From: Phycisphaeraceae bacterium
GTDB lineage: Bacteria; Planctomycetota; Phycisphaerae; Phycisphaerales; Phycisphaeraceae
NCBI GenBank assembly: GCA_028277745.1
Contig: JANQFR010000026.1
Span: forward strand, 43,297 to 107,296
DNA: 64,000 nt
Reading direction: 5' to 3'
The notes under the pieces were generated by a model that was not told the origin of the DNA, searched no databases, and was given only the letters and a program-made list of their open reading frames with translations. Below, in pieces: positions 36,961-46,439 of this stretch (within the stretch, counting starts at the first letter, position 1; each line of letters starts with the position of its first letter). Both the position numbers and the translations under genes were made by a program.

Positions 36961-37737
36961 TTATTCGGCCCTGGAAGCAAACCCCACGATCTCGACGTGG
37001 ACATTATTGAAATCATGATCATCAAGATGCCCACGGTGACGGCAGGTCAGGCCTTCCGGCAGCCCGTCCATCCGGATGGTTTCACCTTCCGCGATGCAGG
37101 CGCCTTGAATCTGCATAACAATAAAGCGATTGATCATTTCGATAACGGTTGTGCGGTAATCTTGCGTGACCCCATGAACACTGATGTCCGGCCGGCCGAA
37201 CTTCCGCAAGCCGCGTGTGTGGAGCCACTCGGCGCGGGCGTCGTCTTCGGTTGAATACAAAATGACGACATGATTGCTCAAGCGTGTGTCCGCAGGCCCG
37301 GCGATCTCGGCAAGCCACCGATCAGGGGAATATCCCCGCAGCGTCTGCTGGTCGAAAACCGTCACGCCGCCCTGTTCCGCAAAATACGTCACGACTCCGA
37401 TTGTGTCCCGCAGGTAATCCAGCGAGCCGGGGTCGGGAACCTCGCCTTGTATCCTGATGCACTGGCTCGCCGCGAGGCTGTTGTCGAGCAGCGTCGGGTC
37501 TTGCGACGCCATCTGGTCCCCGAGGGGCGGCTCCAGCATGGACCGAAAGGCTTCGGGGTGCTTGAGACGGTCGTGGGCCAAGATGTCGATGTTCTGGGGC
37601 AAGCCTTCTGTGCGATATCGGCTCCGCGAAATCGTGGGGGGAAGGTCAAATCCGCCATAGACCAGATACATCAGAAACGCGTTGCCCCCGGACGGTTGAA
37701 ACAGCGGCCGGCCCCAACTTGTCAGTGATTCGGCCAT
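36961..37737 (-). CDS. conserved-looking protein of unknown function
   Basis: A 258-residue cytoplasmic protein with no signal peptide, transmembrane helix or known motif. The N-terminal part has a GGNAFLMYLVYGGFDLPPTI block and the C-terminal part is rich in charged residues with HVVILYSTEDDARAEWLHTR and RHRGHLDDHDFNNVHVEIVG. I do not recognise the family. It lies 15 bp from the 3' end of glnS (which stops at 37753 on the same strand), so it could be co-transcribed downstream of glnS, although the link has no functional basis that I can see. Confidence 0.65.
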   Translation of the reverse strand: MAESLTSWGRPLFQPSGGNAFLMYLVYGGFDLPPTISRSRYRTEGLPQNIDILAHDRLKHPEAFRSMLEPPLGDQMASQDPTLLDNSLAASQCIRIQGEVPDPGSLDYLRDTIGVVTYFAEQGGVTVFDQQTLRGYSPDRWLAEIAGPADTRLSNHVVILYSTEDDARAEWLHTRGLRKFGRPDISVHGVTQDYRTTVIEMINRFIVMQIQGACIAEGETIRMDGLPEGLTCRHRGHLDDHDFNNVHVEIVGFASRAE

Positions 37738-37752
37738 AGCGGTTTCTACAAC

Positions 37753-39456
37753 TCATCTTTTGTTCTGGACCTTCGCCCACGTGTCGCGGAGGGTGACGGT
37801 GCGGTTGAACGCCATGCGGCCGGGCGTGGAGTCGGGGTCGGCGGTGAAGTAGGCGATGCGTTCGAACTGGATCGGCTCGCCGACCTGGGCGTCGGCGACG
37901 GCGGGCTCGGCCTTGGCGGCGACGACGGTGAGGGAGTGGGGGTTGACGTTGTCGAGCCAGTCGCCGGAAGCGGGGGGCCTGGTGGGGTCCTCGGCGGTGA
38001 AGAGGTGGTCGTAGAGGCGGACCTCGATATCGATGGCGTGTTCGGCGCTGACCCAGGTGATCGTGCCGCGGACCTTGCGGCCGTCGGGCGCCTGGCCGCC
38101 GGAGGTCTGCGGGTCGTAGGTGCAGCGGAGCTCGACAACGTTGCCTTGCTCGTCCTTGATCGCCTCTTCGCACTTGATGAAGTAGCCGAAGCGGAGGCGC
38201 ACCTCCTTGCCGGGTGAGAGGCGGAAGAACTTCTTGGGCGGGTCTTCCATGAAGTCGCTGCGGTCGATGTACAGCTCGCGGGAGAACGGGACCTGACGGA
38301 CGCCGGCGTCGTCGTCCTCGGGGTTGTTGACCGCGTCGCGCATCTCGACCTGGCCTTCGGGGTAGTTGGTGAGGACGACCTTGAGCGGGTCGAGGATGGC
38401 GGTGCGGCGCAGGGCCTTGCGGTTGAGGTCTTCGCGGAGGACGGACTCGAGCTTGGCGAACTCGATGTTGTTCTCGCGCTTGGCGACGCCGGCCTCGTCC
38501 CAGAAGCGGCGGATGGCGTCGGCGGTGTAGCCCCGGCGGCGCAGGCCGCGGAGGGTGGGCATGCGTGGGTCGTCCCAGCCGGTGACGATCTGTTTCTCGA
38601 TCAGCTCGAGCAGCTTGCGTTTGCTGGTGACCAGGTAGGTGATGTTGCCGCGGGCGAACTCGATCTGGCGGGAGGGGAAGATGCCCAGCTCGTTGATGAA
38701 CCACTCGTAGAGCGGGCGGTGGATCTCGAAGCTCAGGTCGCAGAGCGAGTGGGTGACGCCCTCTTTGGAGTCGGACTGGCCGTGGGCGTAGTCGTACATG
38801 GGGTAGATGGGCCAGCCGTCGCCGGTGCGGGGGTGGGTGGCGTGGAGGATGCGGTACATGACCGGGTCGCGCATGACGAGGTTGGGCGCGGCCATGTCGA
38901 TCCTGGCGCGGAGGACGCGGGAGCCGTCGGGGAACTCGCCGGCCCGCATGCGCTGGAAGAGGTCGAGGTTCTCGTCGACCGGCCGGTCGCGGAACGGCGA
39001 GGGGACGCCGGGCTCGGTGAGGGTGCCCCGGTTGGCCTTGATCTGCTCGATCGTCTGGTCGTCGACGTAGGCCTTGCCCTTGCGGATGAGGGTGATGGCC
39101 CACTCGTAAAGCTGCTCGAAGCAGTCGCTGGCGTAGTAGAGGTGCTCGCCCCAGTCGAACCCGAGCCAGCGGACGTCCTCCTGGATGGCGTCGATGTACT
39201 CCTGCTCCTCCTTGGCGGGGTTGGTGTCGTCCATGCGGAGGTGGCAGCGTCCGCCGAAGGTCTGGGCGACGCCGAAGTCGATGCAGATGGCCTTGGCGTG
39301 GCCGATGTGGAGGTAGCCGTTGGGCTCGGGGGGGAAGCGGGTGACGACCCGGTCGTACCGCCCGTCGGCGAGATCGGCCTCGACGGCCTGCTCGATGAAG
39401 TGCTTAGGGCGGTCGGGGGCGTCGGGGGCGGTGCTTGGCTTGTCGTCCGTGGTCAT
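37753..39456 (-). CDS. glnS: glutaminyl-tRNA synthetase
   Basis: A 567-residue class I aminoacyl-tRNA synthetase. It has the HIGH motif in [19 protein letters not shown], the KMSKS-like loop in YLVTSKRKL, and the GlnRS blocks [15 protein letters not shown] and [18 protein letters not shown]. The full C-terminal anticodon-binding beta-barrels are present. It charges tRNA-Gln directly, so the organism does not rely only on the GatCAB transamidation route. It is divergent from gltX across a 97-bp gap with mirrored -10 boxes. The transcript should start near 39488 (minus-strand TACAAT), giving a leader of about 30 nt. Confidence 0.97.
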   Translation of the reverse strand: MTTDDKPSTAPDAPDRPKHFIEQAVEADLADGRYDRVVTRFPPEPNGYLHIGHAKAICIDFGVAQTFGGRCHLRMDDTNPAKEEQEYIDAIQEDVRWLGFDWGEHLYYASDCFEQLYEWAITLIRKGKAYVDDQTIEQIKANRGTLTEPGVPSPFRDRPVDENLDLFQRMRAGEFPDGSRVLRARIDMAAPNLVMRDPVMYRILHATHPRTGDGWPIYPMYDYAHGQSDSKEGVTHSLCDLSFEIHRPLYEWFINELGIFPSRQIEFARGNITYLVTSKRKLLELIEKQIVTGWDDPRMPTLRGLRRRGYTADAIRRFWDEAGVAKRENNIEFAKLESVLREDLNRKALRRTAILDPLKVVLTNYPEGQVEMRDAVNNPEDDDAGVRQVPFSRELYIDRSDFMEDPPKKFFRLSPGKEVRLRFGYFIKCEEAIKDEQGNVVELRCTYDPQTSGGQAPDGRKVRGTITWVSAEHAIDIEVRLYDHLFTAEDPTRPPASGDWLDNVNPHSLTVVAAKAEPAVADAQVGEPIQFERIAYFTADPDSTPGRMAFNRTVTLRDTWAKVQNKR

Positions 39457-39494
39457 AAGCGGGGTCGTCCTGGGTCGTCACGCGGGCCTTCGGG

Positions 39495-39500
39495 ATTGTA
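39495..39500 (-). promoter_or_regulatory. -10-like box TACAAT for glnS
   Basis: It lies inside GGGATTGTAA (39492-39501), one arm of a 10-bp inverted repeat with TTACAATCCC (39539-39548), which contains the gltX -10. Predicted leader about 32 nt. Confidence 0.45.
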
Positions 39501-39539
39501 AGGCCATTGGCGACGGCGCGTCGCCGCGCTGAGTTTCGT

Positions 39540-39545
39540 TACAAT
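39540..39545 (+). promoter_or_regulatory. -10-like box TACAAT for gltX, leaderless spacing
   Basis: It lies 8 nt before the gltX ATG at 39554. The mirror-image box of glnS makes the two divergent promoters nearly symmetrical. Confidence 0.5.
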
Positions 39546-39553
39546 CCCGGCCC

Positions 39554-41011
39554 ATGCCTCAGGTGATCACCCGATTCGCGCCCTCGCCCACCGGCGAGCT
39601 CCACATCGGCGGGGCCCGCACCGCCCTGTTCGCGTGGGCGTATGCGCGCAGGCACGCCGGCCGGTTCCTGCTGCGGCTGGAGGACACCGACCAGGCGCGC
39701 TCGTCCGAGGCGTCGGCCGCAAGCATGCTCCGCGACCTGCAGTGGCTCGGGCTGGACTGGGACAACGCCGATGATGTGCCTCGCCAGTCGCAGCGGCTGG
39801 CGCTGTACCACGAGCGCATCGACAAGCTGATGCAGGCCGACCTGGCGTACGAGGACGACGGGGCGATCCGATTCCGCATGGACCGGCCGATCGCGTTCGA
39901 CGACGCGGTGTACGGCCGCGTCTCGATCGAGGCCGCCGACCTGGAAGACTTCGTGATCCGGAAAGGCGACGGGTTCCCGACGTTCCACCTCGCGGTGGTC
40001 GTCGACGACGCCGACATGGGCGTCACCCACGTCATCCGCGGGCAGGAGCACCTGAGCAACACCGCCAAGCACGCCGCCCTTTACGACGCGCTGGGCTACG
40101 ACCGGCCGGTCTGGGCCCACACGCCGTCGATCATGAACCCCGACGGCTCGAAGATGTCCAAGCGGGACAAGGCGAAGGCGGCGCGGGCGGCGGCGCTGAA
40201 GCAGGGGGCCGCCGGCGGGGTCTTCGAGCAGAAAGACGTGCAGGCGTTCCTCAAAAAAGAAAACGACGACCCGCGCATCGCGGCGCGGGTTGCAGACGGC
40301 CTGGGCCTGGCGCTGCCGGAGATCGAGGTCGCCGACTTCCGACGCAGCGGCTACCTCCCCGGGGTGCTGCTCAACTACCTCAGCCTGCTCGGCTGGAACC
40401 CCGGCGGCGACGTCGAACGGTTCGACCTGGGCTTCCTTGTCGAGCACTTCGGCCTCGAGCGGATCAACAAGGCCAACAGCAAGTTCGACCGCGACAAGCT
40501 CAAGCGGTTCAACTTCGACACCCTCATGGCGATGCCCGAGGCGGAGCTGGCGGCGAAAGTGAAGGACCACCTCGCGGCGCAGCACCCCGCGTTCACCGAG
40601 AGGTTCGACGACGGCCAGCTCGCCCGCTTCGTCGCGATGTACCGCGAGCGCGCCCAGACGCTGGACGACTACGCCGCCGCCGGCCGGTTCTTCGTCGAGC
40701 CTCCGACCGAGTACGTCGAGAAGGCGGTGAAGAAAAACCTCACCAGGAACGACAACGAGGGCCTCGGGGTGCTGCGCCGGTTCAGCGAAACGCTGGCGGC
40801 GCTCGACGGCTGGGAGGCCCCCGCCCTGCACGCGGCGATCGAGTCGTTCGTCCAGCAGCACGGCCTCAAGAACATGGGCGCCGTCGCCCAGCCCCTGCGC
40901 GTGGCGCTGACCGGCGCCGCGGTCAGCCCGCCGATCGATCAGACGCTTGAGCTGCTGGGCAGGGACGAGACCCTCGACCGCATCCGCCGATGCCTGGAGG
41001 CGTTGACATGA
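39554..41011 (+). CDS. gltX: glutamyl-tRNA synthetase
   Basis: A 485-residue class I synthetase. FAPSPTGELHIGGARTALFA holds the HIGH-equivalent (HIGG), LEDTDQAR follows, and the KMSKS motif is SKMSKRDKAK. Unusually, about 60 extra residues (DKAKAARAAALKQGAAGG to ADGLGLALPEIE) lie between KMSKR and the FRRSGYLPGVLLNYL block where most GluRS proteins have only a few. Because GlnRS is present next door, this GluRS is expected to be discriminating. The gene ends in ATGA, overlapping the EVE-domain gene. A TACAAT 8 nt before the ATG suggests a leaderless transcript. Confidence 0.96.
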   Translation: MPQVITRFAPSPTGELHIGGARTALFAWAYARRHAGRFLLRLEDTDQARSSEASAASMLRDLQWLGLDWDNADDVPRQSQRLALYHERIDKLMQADLAYEDDGAIRFRMDRPIAFDDAVYGRVSIEAADLEDFVIRKGDGFPTFHLAVVVDDADMGVTHVIRGQEHLSNTAKHAALYDALGYDRPVWAHTPSIMNPDGSKMSKRDKAKAARAAALKQGAAGGVFEQKDVQAFLKKENDDPRIAARVADGLGLALPEIEVADFRRSGYLPGVLLNYLSLLGWNPGGDVERFDLGFLVEHFGLERINKANSKFDRDKLKRFNFDTLMAMPEAELAAKVKDHLAAQHPAFTERFDDGQLARFVAMYRERAQTLDDYAAAGRFFVEPPTEYVEKAVKKNLTRNDNEGLGVLRRFSETLAALDGWEAPALHAAIESFVQQHGLKNMGAVAQPLRVALTGAAVSPPIDQTLELLGRDETLDRIRRCLEALT

Positions 41012-41418
41012 AATACTGGCTGGTCAAATCCGAGCCCGGCACGTGGTCGTGGGACGATCACGTCAAGAAAGACGTCGAGCACTGGGACGGCGTGCGCAAC
41101 CACCAGGCGGCCAACAACATGAAGGCCATGAAGCTCGGCGACCGCGCGTTCTTCTACCACTCGGTCAACGAGAAGCAGATCGTCGGCGTCATCGAGGTGG
41201 TCAAGACGTATTACCCCGACCCCACCGACAAGACCGGCAAGTTCGGCATGGTCGACTTCAAGGCGCTGGAGCCGGTCAAGACCCTGGTGACTCTCGCCGA
41301 CATCAAGGCCGAGCCGAAGCTCAAGGACATGGTGCTGGTGAAGAACAGCCGCCTGAGCGTCCAGCCGGTCACCTCGGCGGAGTGGAAGACCGTGTGCAGG
41401 ATGGCGGGGTTGAAGTAG
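41008..41418 (+). CDS. EVE domain protein (YTH-like fold)
   Basis: A 136-residue EVE domain: MKYWLVKSEPGTWSWDDHVK, WDGVRNHQAANNMKAMKLGD and FFYHSVNEKQIVG are conserved family blocks, including the aromatic cage region. EVE proteins are thought to bind modified nucleobases in RNA or DNA. The ATG at 41008 overlaps the gltX stop (ATGA), and GGAGG at 40996-41000 lies 7 nt upstream. An upstream in-frame start (40990) would add six residues and is unlikely. Coupling with gltX may mean shared control rather than shared function. Confidence 0.9.
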   Translation: MKYWLVKSEPGTWSWDDHVKKDVEHWDGVRNHQAANNMKAMKLGDRAFFYHSVNEKQIVGVIEVVKTYYPDPTDKTGKFGMVDFKALEPVKTLVTLADIKAEPKLKDMVLVKNSRLSVQPVTSAEWKTVCRMAGLK

Positions 41419-41444
41419 CCGCCAAACCAAACAATCCAAAACCT

Positions 41445-41494
41445 GACGGCTGCGGTCGAACGTCCGGCAGCCGTCTCAGCCTTTTTCCTTTTTG
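41445..41494 (+). terminator. rho-independent terminator of the gltX-EVE operon
   Basis: The stem GACGGCTGC (41445-41453) pairs with GCAGCCGTC (41467-41475), followed by a T-rich tail (TTTTTCCTTTTT). Confidence 0.8.
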
Positions 41495-41536
41495 TGCATT
41501 TTGGTCGCGATTGCGGCCAAATCAACGGAGCAGCTC

Positions 41537-42445
<909 letters not shown>

Positions 42446-42450
42446 AAATA

Positions 42451-42575
42451 GATGGTAGATGGCAGATGTGAGATGGCAGATGGAATAAGCAGCCCGGCCC
42501 TGCGGGCCGGCGCTAAACAACGGGTCACGGAGTCCTCTCCGGCCCATCTGCCATCTGCCATCTCACATCTGCCAT
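42451..42575. repeat. long inverted repeat with tandem-unit arms upstream of polA
   Basis: The left arm (42459-42483) and right arm (42551-42575) are perfect 25-bp reverse complements built from tandem units of the type GATGGCA and GATGTGA. The left end continues with GATGGTAGAT. The 67-bp loop contains a complete REP-like hairpin (42493-42518). The right arm ends 4 bp before the polA -10 box. It has the look of a mobile palindromic unit. Confidence 0.65.
42493..42518 (+). repeat. REP-like hairpin nested in the polA-upstream inverted repeat
   Basis: A perfect stem CCGGCCC/GGGCCGG, loop TGC, tail CGCTAAAC. It sits inside the loop of the larger inverted repeat. Confidence 0.6.
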
Positions 42576-42579
42576 TCCC

Positions 42580-42585
42580 TATAAT
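42580..42585 (+). promoter_or_regulatory. -10 box TATAAT of polA, leaderless spacing
   Basis: A perfect TATAAT ends 6 nt before the polA ATG at 42592. The -35 region would fall inside the right arm of the upstream inverted repeat, and no good TTGACA is seen there. Confidence 0.5.
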
Positions 42586-42591
42586 CGCCCC

Positions 42592-45417
42592 ATGCCCCAG
42601 GCCGACTCCACCCTCTACCTCATCGACGGCCACGCCCAGATGTTCCGGGCTTATTTCGCCATCCGCGGCGGCATGAGCAGCCCGGTCACCGGCGAGCCCA
42701 CCAACGCCTGCTTCGCCTTCGCCGGCATGCTGATCAAACTCTTCGAGGAGTTTCAGCCCCGCTACGCCGCGATGGCGATCGACAGCGAGGCCCAGACGTT
42801 CCGGGACGAGCTCTACCCCGAGTACAAGTCCAACCGCGAGGAGGCTCCCGAAGACTTCCGGGCGCAGATCCCGCGCATGCTCGAGATCGCCCGCGGCTTC
42901 GGCATCCCGGTCCTCGAGGTCCCCGGCGCCGAGGCGGACGACATCATGGCCACCCTCGCCGACCGCCTCACCGCCGACCACCCCGGCCTACACGTCCGCC
43001 TCGTCTCGAAGGACAAGGACCTCGAGCAGGTCATCGCCGACCACGTCACCCTCTTCGACATCCACACCGACACCGAGCTCGACGCCGACGCCCTGCTCGA
43101 AAAGAAGGGCATCACCCCCGCCCAGGCGATCGACTTCCAGACCCTCATCGGCGACTCGACCGACAACATCCCCGGCGTCAAGGGCATCGGCCCGAAGACC
43201 GCCGCGACGCTCATCGGGCGGTTCGGCGGCGTCGACGAGCTGGTCGCCCACGTCGATGAGCTCAAGGGTAAACAGAAGGAGAACCTCCGGGCCGCGATCG
43301 ACACGGGGCAGCTCGAGCTGTCCCGCCAGCTCGTGACGCTCAAGCGCGACGTCGTGATCGACTTCGACCTCGACGCGGCCCAGGCCGGGCCGGAACGGAT
43401 CGACGCCCCGGCGATGATCCGGCTGTTCAAGGACCTGGGTTTCAACCGCCACCTCGCCGACCTCCAGAAGCTCACCGGCGTCGCCGACGCCCCGACGAAG
43501 AAGAAGGTCAAGCCCGAAGCCGGCGCGGGGGGATTGTTTGACGCCCCCACAGATGATGAGGCCCAAACCGCGGCGCCCGAAGCGGCCGGCGACTACCACG
43601 CGATCACCACCCGCACCCAGCTCGACGCGCTGGTCAAGACGCTGCGCAAGCAGAAGCTCCTAGCGGTCGACACCGAGACCATCGGCCTGGGCGCCGACAC
43701 CCAGCTCTGCGGCGTCTGCCTCGCGTGGGAGGCGGGCGCCGGTGTGTACCTGCCGACCCGCTGCCCGGACGAGATCGAGCTGGACGAAGCCGCCGTGCTC
43801 GACGCCCTGCGCCCGGTGCTTGAAGACGAGGCGGTCGTCAAGGTCGCGCACAATCTGAAATACGACTTCCGCGTGCTCCGCAACGCGGGCGTCGCGCTGC
43901 GCGGCCCGATGTTCGACACCATGATCGCCGCCTTCCTCGCCGGCCGGCCGGGACGTGGGCTCGACCACCTGGCCCTGTCGGAGTTCGGCCACGAGATGAT
44001 CCCGATCACCTCGCTCATCGGCCCCAAGCCCACCCGCAAGGCCGACCCGCCGCAGAAGACGATGGACCAGGTCCCCCTCGATCGCATCGCCCCCTACGCC
44101 GCCGAGGACGCCGACTTCACGCTCCAGCTCTACGAACGGCTCAAGCCCGAGCTCGACGCGATGGGCATGGGCCACTTGGCGGACGACGTCGAGATGCCGC
44201 TGGTGGTCGTGCTGGCCGACATGGAGGACGCCGGCATCAAGGCCGACCCCGCGGTGCTGGACGAACAGCGCGAAGCCCTGCAGGCCCGCATCGATGAGCT
44301 GCGGCAGCAGATCCTCAACGCCGCCCAGGTCGACTTCAACCCCGACTCGCCCAAGCAACTCGGCGATGTGCTGTTCAACCAGCTCCACTTCCCCGTCATC
44401 AAACGGACCAAGACCGGCTACTCGACCGACGTGGAAGTGCTGGAGAAACTCGCCGACCGCGACGACCTCGACGCGGTCCCCGAACACGCTCGTACGATCC
44501 CGTCCCTCGTGCTCGAACACCGCATGCTGACCAAGCTGGTGGGCACGTACCTGGTCAGCCTCAAGGAGAGCATTGCCGACGACGGGCGGATCCACACCAG
44601 CTTCGTCCAGACCGGCGCCGCCACCGGCCGGCTGGCGTCCAACAACCCGAACCTGCAGAACATCCCGATCCGCACCGAGGTCGGCCGGCAGGTCCGCCGG
44701 GCGTTCGTCGCCGAGCCCGGCCACACGTTGATCGCGGCGGACTACTCCCAGATCGAGCTGCGCATGCTCGCGCACCTGGCCGAGGACGAGAACCTGCTCG
44801 CCGCGTTCAACGAGGGGCTGGACATCCACACCGCGGTCGCGGCCCAGGTGTTCGGCCTCGACCCCGAGAACGTCACCCCCGACCAGCGCGGCCACGCCAA
44901 GATGATCAACTTCGGCATCATCTACGGCATCACGCCCTACGGCCTGGCCCGCCGCGTGGAGAGCCTCGACAACGAGTCCGCCGCCGCGTTGATCAACGAC
45001 TACAAAAAACGGTTCGCCGGCATCGACCGGTTCATGGACCAATGCGTCGAGCACGCCAAGAAGCACGGCTACGTCACCACGATGCTCGGGCGCCGCCGGG
45101 CGATCCCCGAAGTCCACTCCCGCAACGGCCAGCAGCGCCAGCTCGGCGAGCGGCTTGCGATCAACAGCGTGGTGCAGGGGTCCGCCGCCGACCTGATCAA
45201 GACCGCGATGGTTGAGCTGCACCGCCGGATCGCCGAGAGGGGATTGCCGATGCGGATGCTGCTGCAGATCCACGACGAGCTGGTCGTGGAAGCCCCGGCG
45301 CCCGAGGCGGCCGCGATGGGCGAGACGGTCCGCGAGGTGATGGAGGGGGCGATGTCGCTCAAGGCGCCCTTGAAGGTGGATGTGGGCCTGGGGGCGAGCT
45401 GGTTTGATGCGAAGTAA
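42592..45417 (+). CDS. polA: DNA polymerase I
   Basis: A 941-residue protein with three domains. The 5'-3' exonuclease is at 1-290 (YLIDGHAQMFRAYFA, GDSTDNIPGVKGIGPKTA). The 3'-5' exonuclease has intact motifs (VDTETIG; HNLKYDFRVL; YAAEDADFTLQ), so proofreading should be active. The polymerase domain has motifs A (DYSQIELRMLAHL), B (RGHAKMINFGIIYGI) and C (QIHDELVVE). It fills gaps and removes primers in replication and repair. The predicted promoter (TATAAT 6 nt before ATG) gives a leaderless transcript. A long palindromic repeat sits just upstream, and another just past the stop. Confidence 0.98.
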   Translation: MPQADSTLYLIDGHAQMFRAYFAIRGGMSSPVTGEPTNACFAFAGMLIKLFEEFQPRYAAMAIDSEAQTFRDELYPEYKSNREEAPEDFRAQIPRMLEIARGFGIPVLEVPGAEADDIMATLADRLTADHPGLHVRLVSKDKDLEQVIADHVTLFDIHTDTELDADALLEKKGITPAQAIDFQTLIGDSTDNIPGVKGIGPKTAATLIGRFGGVDELVAHVDELKGKQKENLRAAIDTGQLELSRQLVTLKRDVVIDFDLDAAQAGPERIDAPAMIRLFKDLGFNRHLADLQKLTGVADAPTKKKVKPEAGAGGLFDAPTDDEAQTAAPEAAGDYHAITTRTQLDALVKTLRKQKLLAVDTETIGLGADTQLCGVCLAWEAGAGVYLPTRCPDEIELDEAAVLDALRPVLEDEAVVKVAHNLKYDFRVLRNAGVALRGPMFDTMIAAFLAGRPGRGLDHLALSEFGHEMIPITSLIGPKPTRKADPPQKTMDQVPLDRIAPYAAEDADFTLQLYERLKPELDAMGMGHLADDVEMPLVVVLADMEDAGIKADPAVLDEQREALQARIDELRQQILNAAQVDFNPDSPKQLGDVLFNQLHFPVIKRTKTGYSTDVEVLEKLADRDDLDAVPEHARTIPSLVLEHRMLTKLVGTYLVSLKESIADDGRIHTSFVQTGAATGRLASNNPNLQNIPIRTEVGRQVRRAFVAEPGHTLIAADYSQIELRMLAHLAEDENLLAAFNEGLDIHTAVAAQVFGLDPENVTPDQRGHAKMINFGIIYGITPYGLARRVESLDNESAAALINDYKKRFAGIDRFMDQCVEHAKKHGYVTTMLGRRRAIPEVHSRNGQQRQLGERLAINSVVQGSAADLIKTAMVELHRRIAERGLPMRMLLQIHDELVVEAPAPEAAAMGETVREVMEGAMSLKAPLKVDVGLGASWFDAK

Positions 45418-45419
45418 AA

Positions 45420-45533
45420 AGCAGAAAACAGGAAAGCAGGAAATATGAAACAGAGCCAACACGCTCACGGTCTTCGTTTGGCGGTGGATGGTTCCTCATT
45501 TCCTGCTTTTCTGCATTTCCTGTTTTCCTGGCT
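45420..45533. repeat. long imperfect inverted repeat downstream of polA
   Basis: The left arm (45420-45444) is AGCAGAAAACAGGAAAGCAG plus GAAAT. On the right, ATTTCCTGCTTTTCTGC (45498-45514) and a further TTTCCTGTTTTCCTG unit complement it with few mismatches. The arms are tandem variants of a 7-8 bp purine-rich unit. The architecture is the same as that of the repeats at 42451, 54126 and 62408 but with different sequence. Confidence 0.55.
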
Positions 45534-45546
45534 TTCCGCGCACGGC

Positions 45547-45576
45547 AAGCCCCGGCCTTTCGACCGGGGCTTTCGC
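45547..45576 (+). terminator. probable terminator of polA
   Basis: AAGCCCCGG pairs with CCGGGGCTT around an 8-nt loop, followed by TTTCGCTTTCG. The T-run is short. Confidence 0.6.
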
Positions 45577-45974
45577 TTTCGCCTCCTCCTCCCGTACCGT
45601 CTGCGTCGGGCCGACATCGCCGCCCGGCCCATCCCCCCTGACATCTCTCCCCCTGCGCCTCCCTACCCCGCCAGCCTTTCCCTACTCCGTGCGCGGGTCG
45701 GCGGTGTCGGTGACGCAGACGGCGGATCAATCGATTGTCAACGGCGCGCTTCCGCAACGGCTCAAAGCCGAACGAAACCTACACGAGATTGACGTCCCTG
45801 TTGGCGCCGCACGCGCCCTTCGACATACACACTTGGTCGAAGAGCAGGATAGGCGGGCGATGAAGCCCGGGTCACGTCCATGAGCGACCAAGGACGAGTA
45901 TATCACGCCCCGGACCCGAACCAAGAACGGTTTGCTCCAAATTAAGAAAATGGTTGGCGCTACCCGACGCTTGT

Positions 45975-46361
45975 TTAACGGCCGGGCCCGCCTCCCGTCG
46001 GCTCGTCCATGGAGGCCCGCCGCCGGTCGAGCCGGCCTTGCGCGTCACTCACCAACTCGGTCATCAGGGGCGGCATCGGGCGCGCCCCCCAGCGCCGACG
46101 CAACCGGCCGGCGTGCCGATCAATCAGGACGCCCGCGCGGTCGACGCCCAAGCGGCGCTGATCCGTGGGCAGTTGGTCCAGTTGGTCCAGCGCCAACCAC
46201 ACCGCTTGCAGCATGATCACGTCGGGAACCGACTCCCGCATGGCCCGGCCTTCCTCGGTGTCGGGCAGCGCCACGGCGCTTCGCGCAAAGTCGACCCAGT
46301 GGCCCAGCAGGGCCGACCAGGTTAACTCGTGAATGGGCAGCCGGCGCTCACCGAAAGTCAT
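45975..46361 (-). CDS. small protein of unknown function
   Basis: A 128-residue predicted cytoplasmic protein, helical and charged, with blocks HELTWSALLGHWVDFARSAV and MLQAVWLALDQLDQLPTDQR. I do not recognise it. The end overlaps a REP-like half-element near 45973, where its stop codon lies in the GTTTAA part. The start has a weak -10-like sequence 9 nt upstream on the minus strand. It could be a spurious frame, but its protein-like composition argues for a real gene. Confidence 0.55.
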   Translation of the reverse strand: MTFGERRLPIHELTWSALLGHWVDFARSAVALPDTEEGRAMRESVPDVIMLQAVWLALDQLDQLPTDQRRLGVDRAGVLIDRHAGRLRRRWGARPMPPLMTELVSDAQGRLDRRRASMDEPTGGGPGR

Positions 46362-46404
46362 ACGGCATCCGTTTTACAAAAAAACGCGGATTCAAATCCG
46401 GGGC

Positions 46405-46432
46405 TTGCATTTCTAAATAAGGTCGTTATGAT
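46405..46432 (+). promoter_or_regulatory. sigma-70-like promoter of a short transcript
   Basis: TTGCAT (46405-46410), 16 bp, then TATGAT (46427-46432). The predicted start is near 46440. The transcript would run into a terminator at 46471-46507, i.e. about 70 nt. Confidence 0.5.
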
Positions 46433-46439
46433 TACAAAA

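Larger units (their letters stand above)
45418..45974. other. 557-bp intergenic region
   Basis: It contains a long inverted repeat (45420-45533) and a terminator (45547-45576), both listed separately. Beyond about 45580 the sequence shows no convincing gene. Frames here read as low-complexity proline/serine or arginine-rich peptides and do not resemble proteins. No tRNA or riboswitch fold was recognised. Confidence 0.5.

Noticed and set aside
45600..45900. Possible sugar-transferase fragment (reading ending in RRAMKPGSRP)
   Set aside because: Only a short stretch resembles the RRxMKPG motif, with no family context on either side. This is below what I can support.
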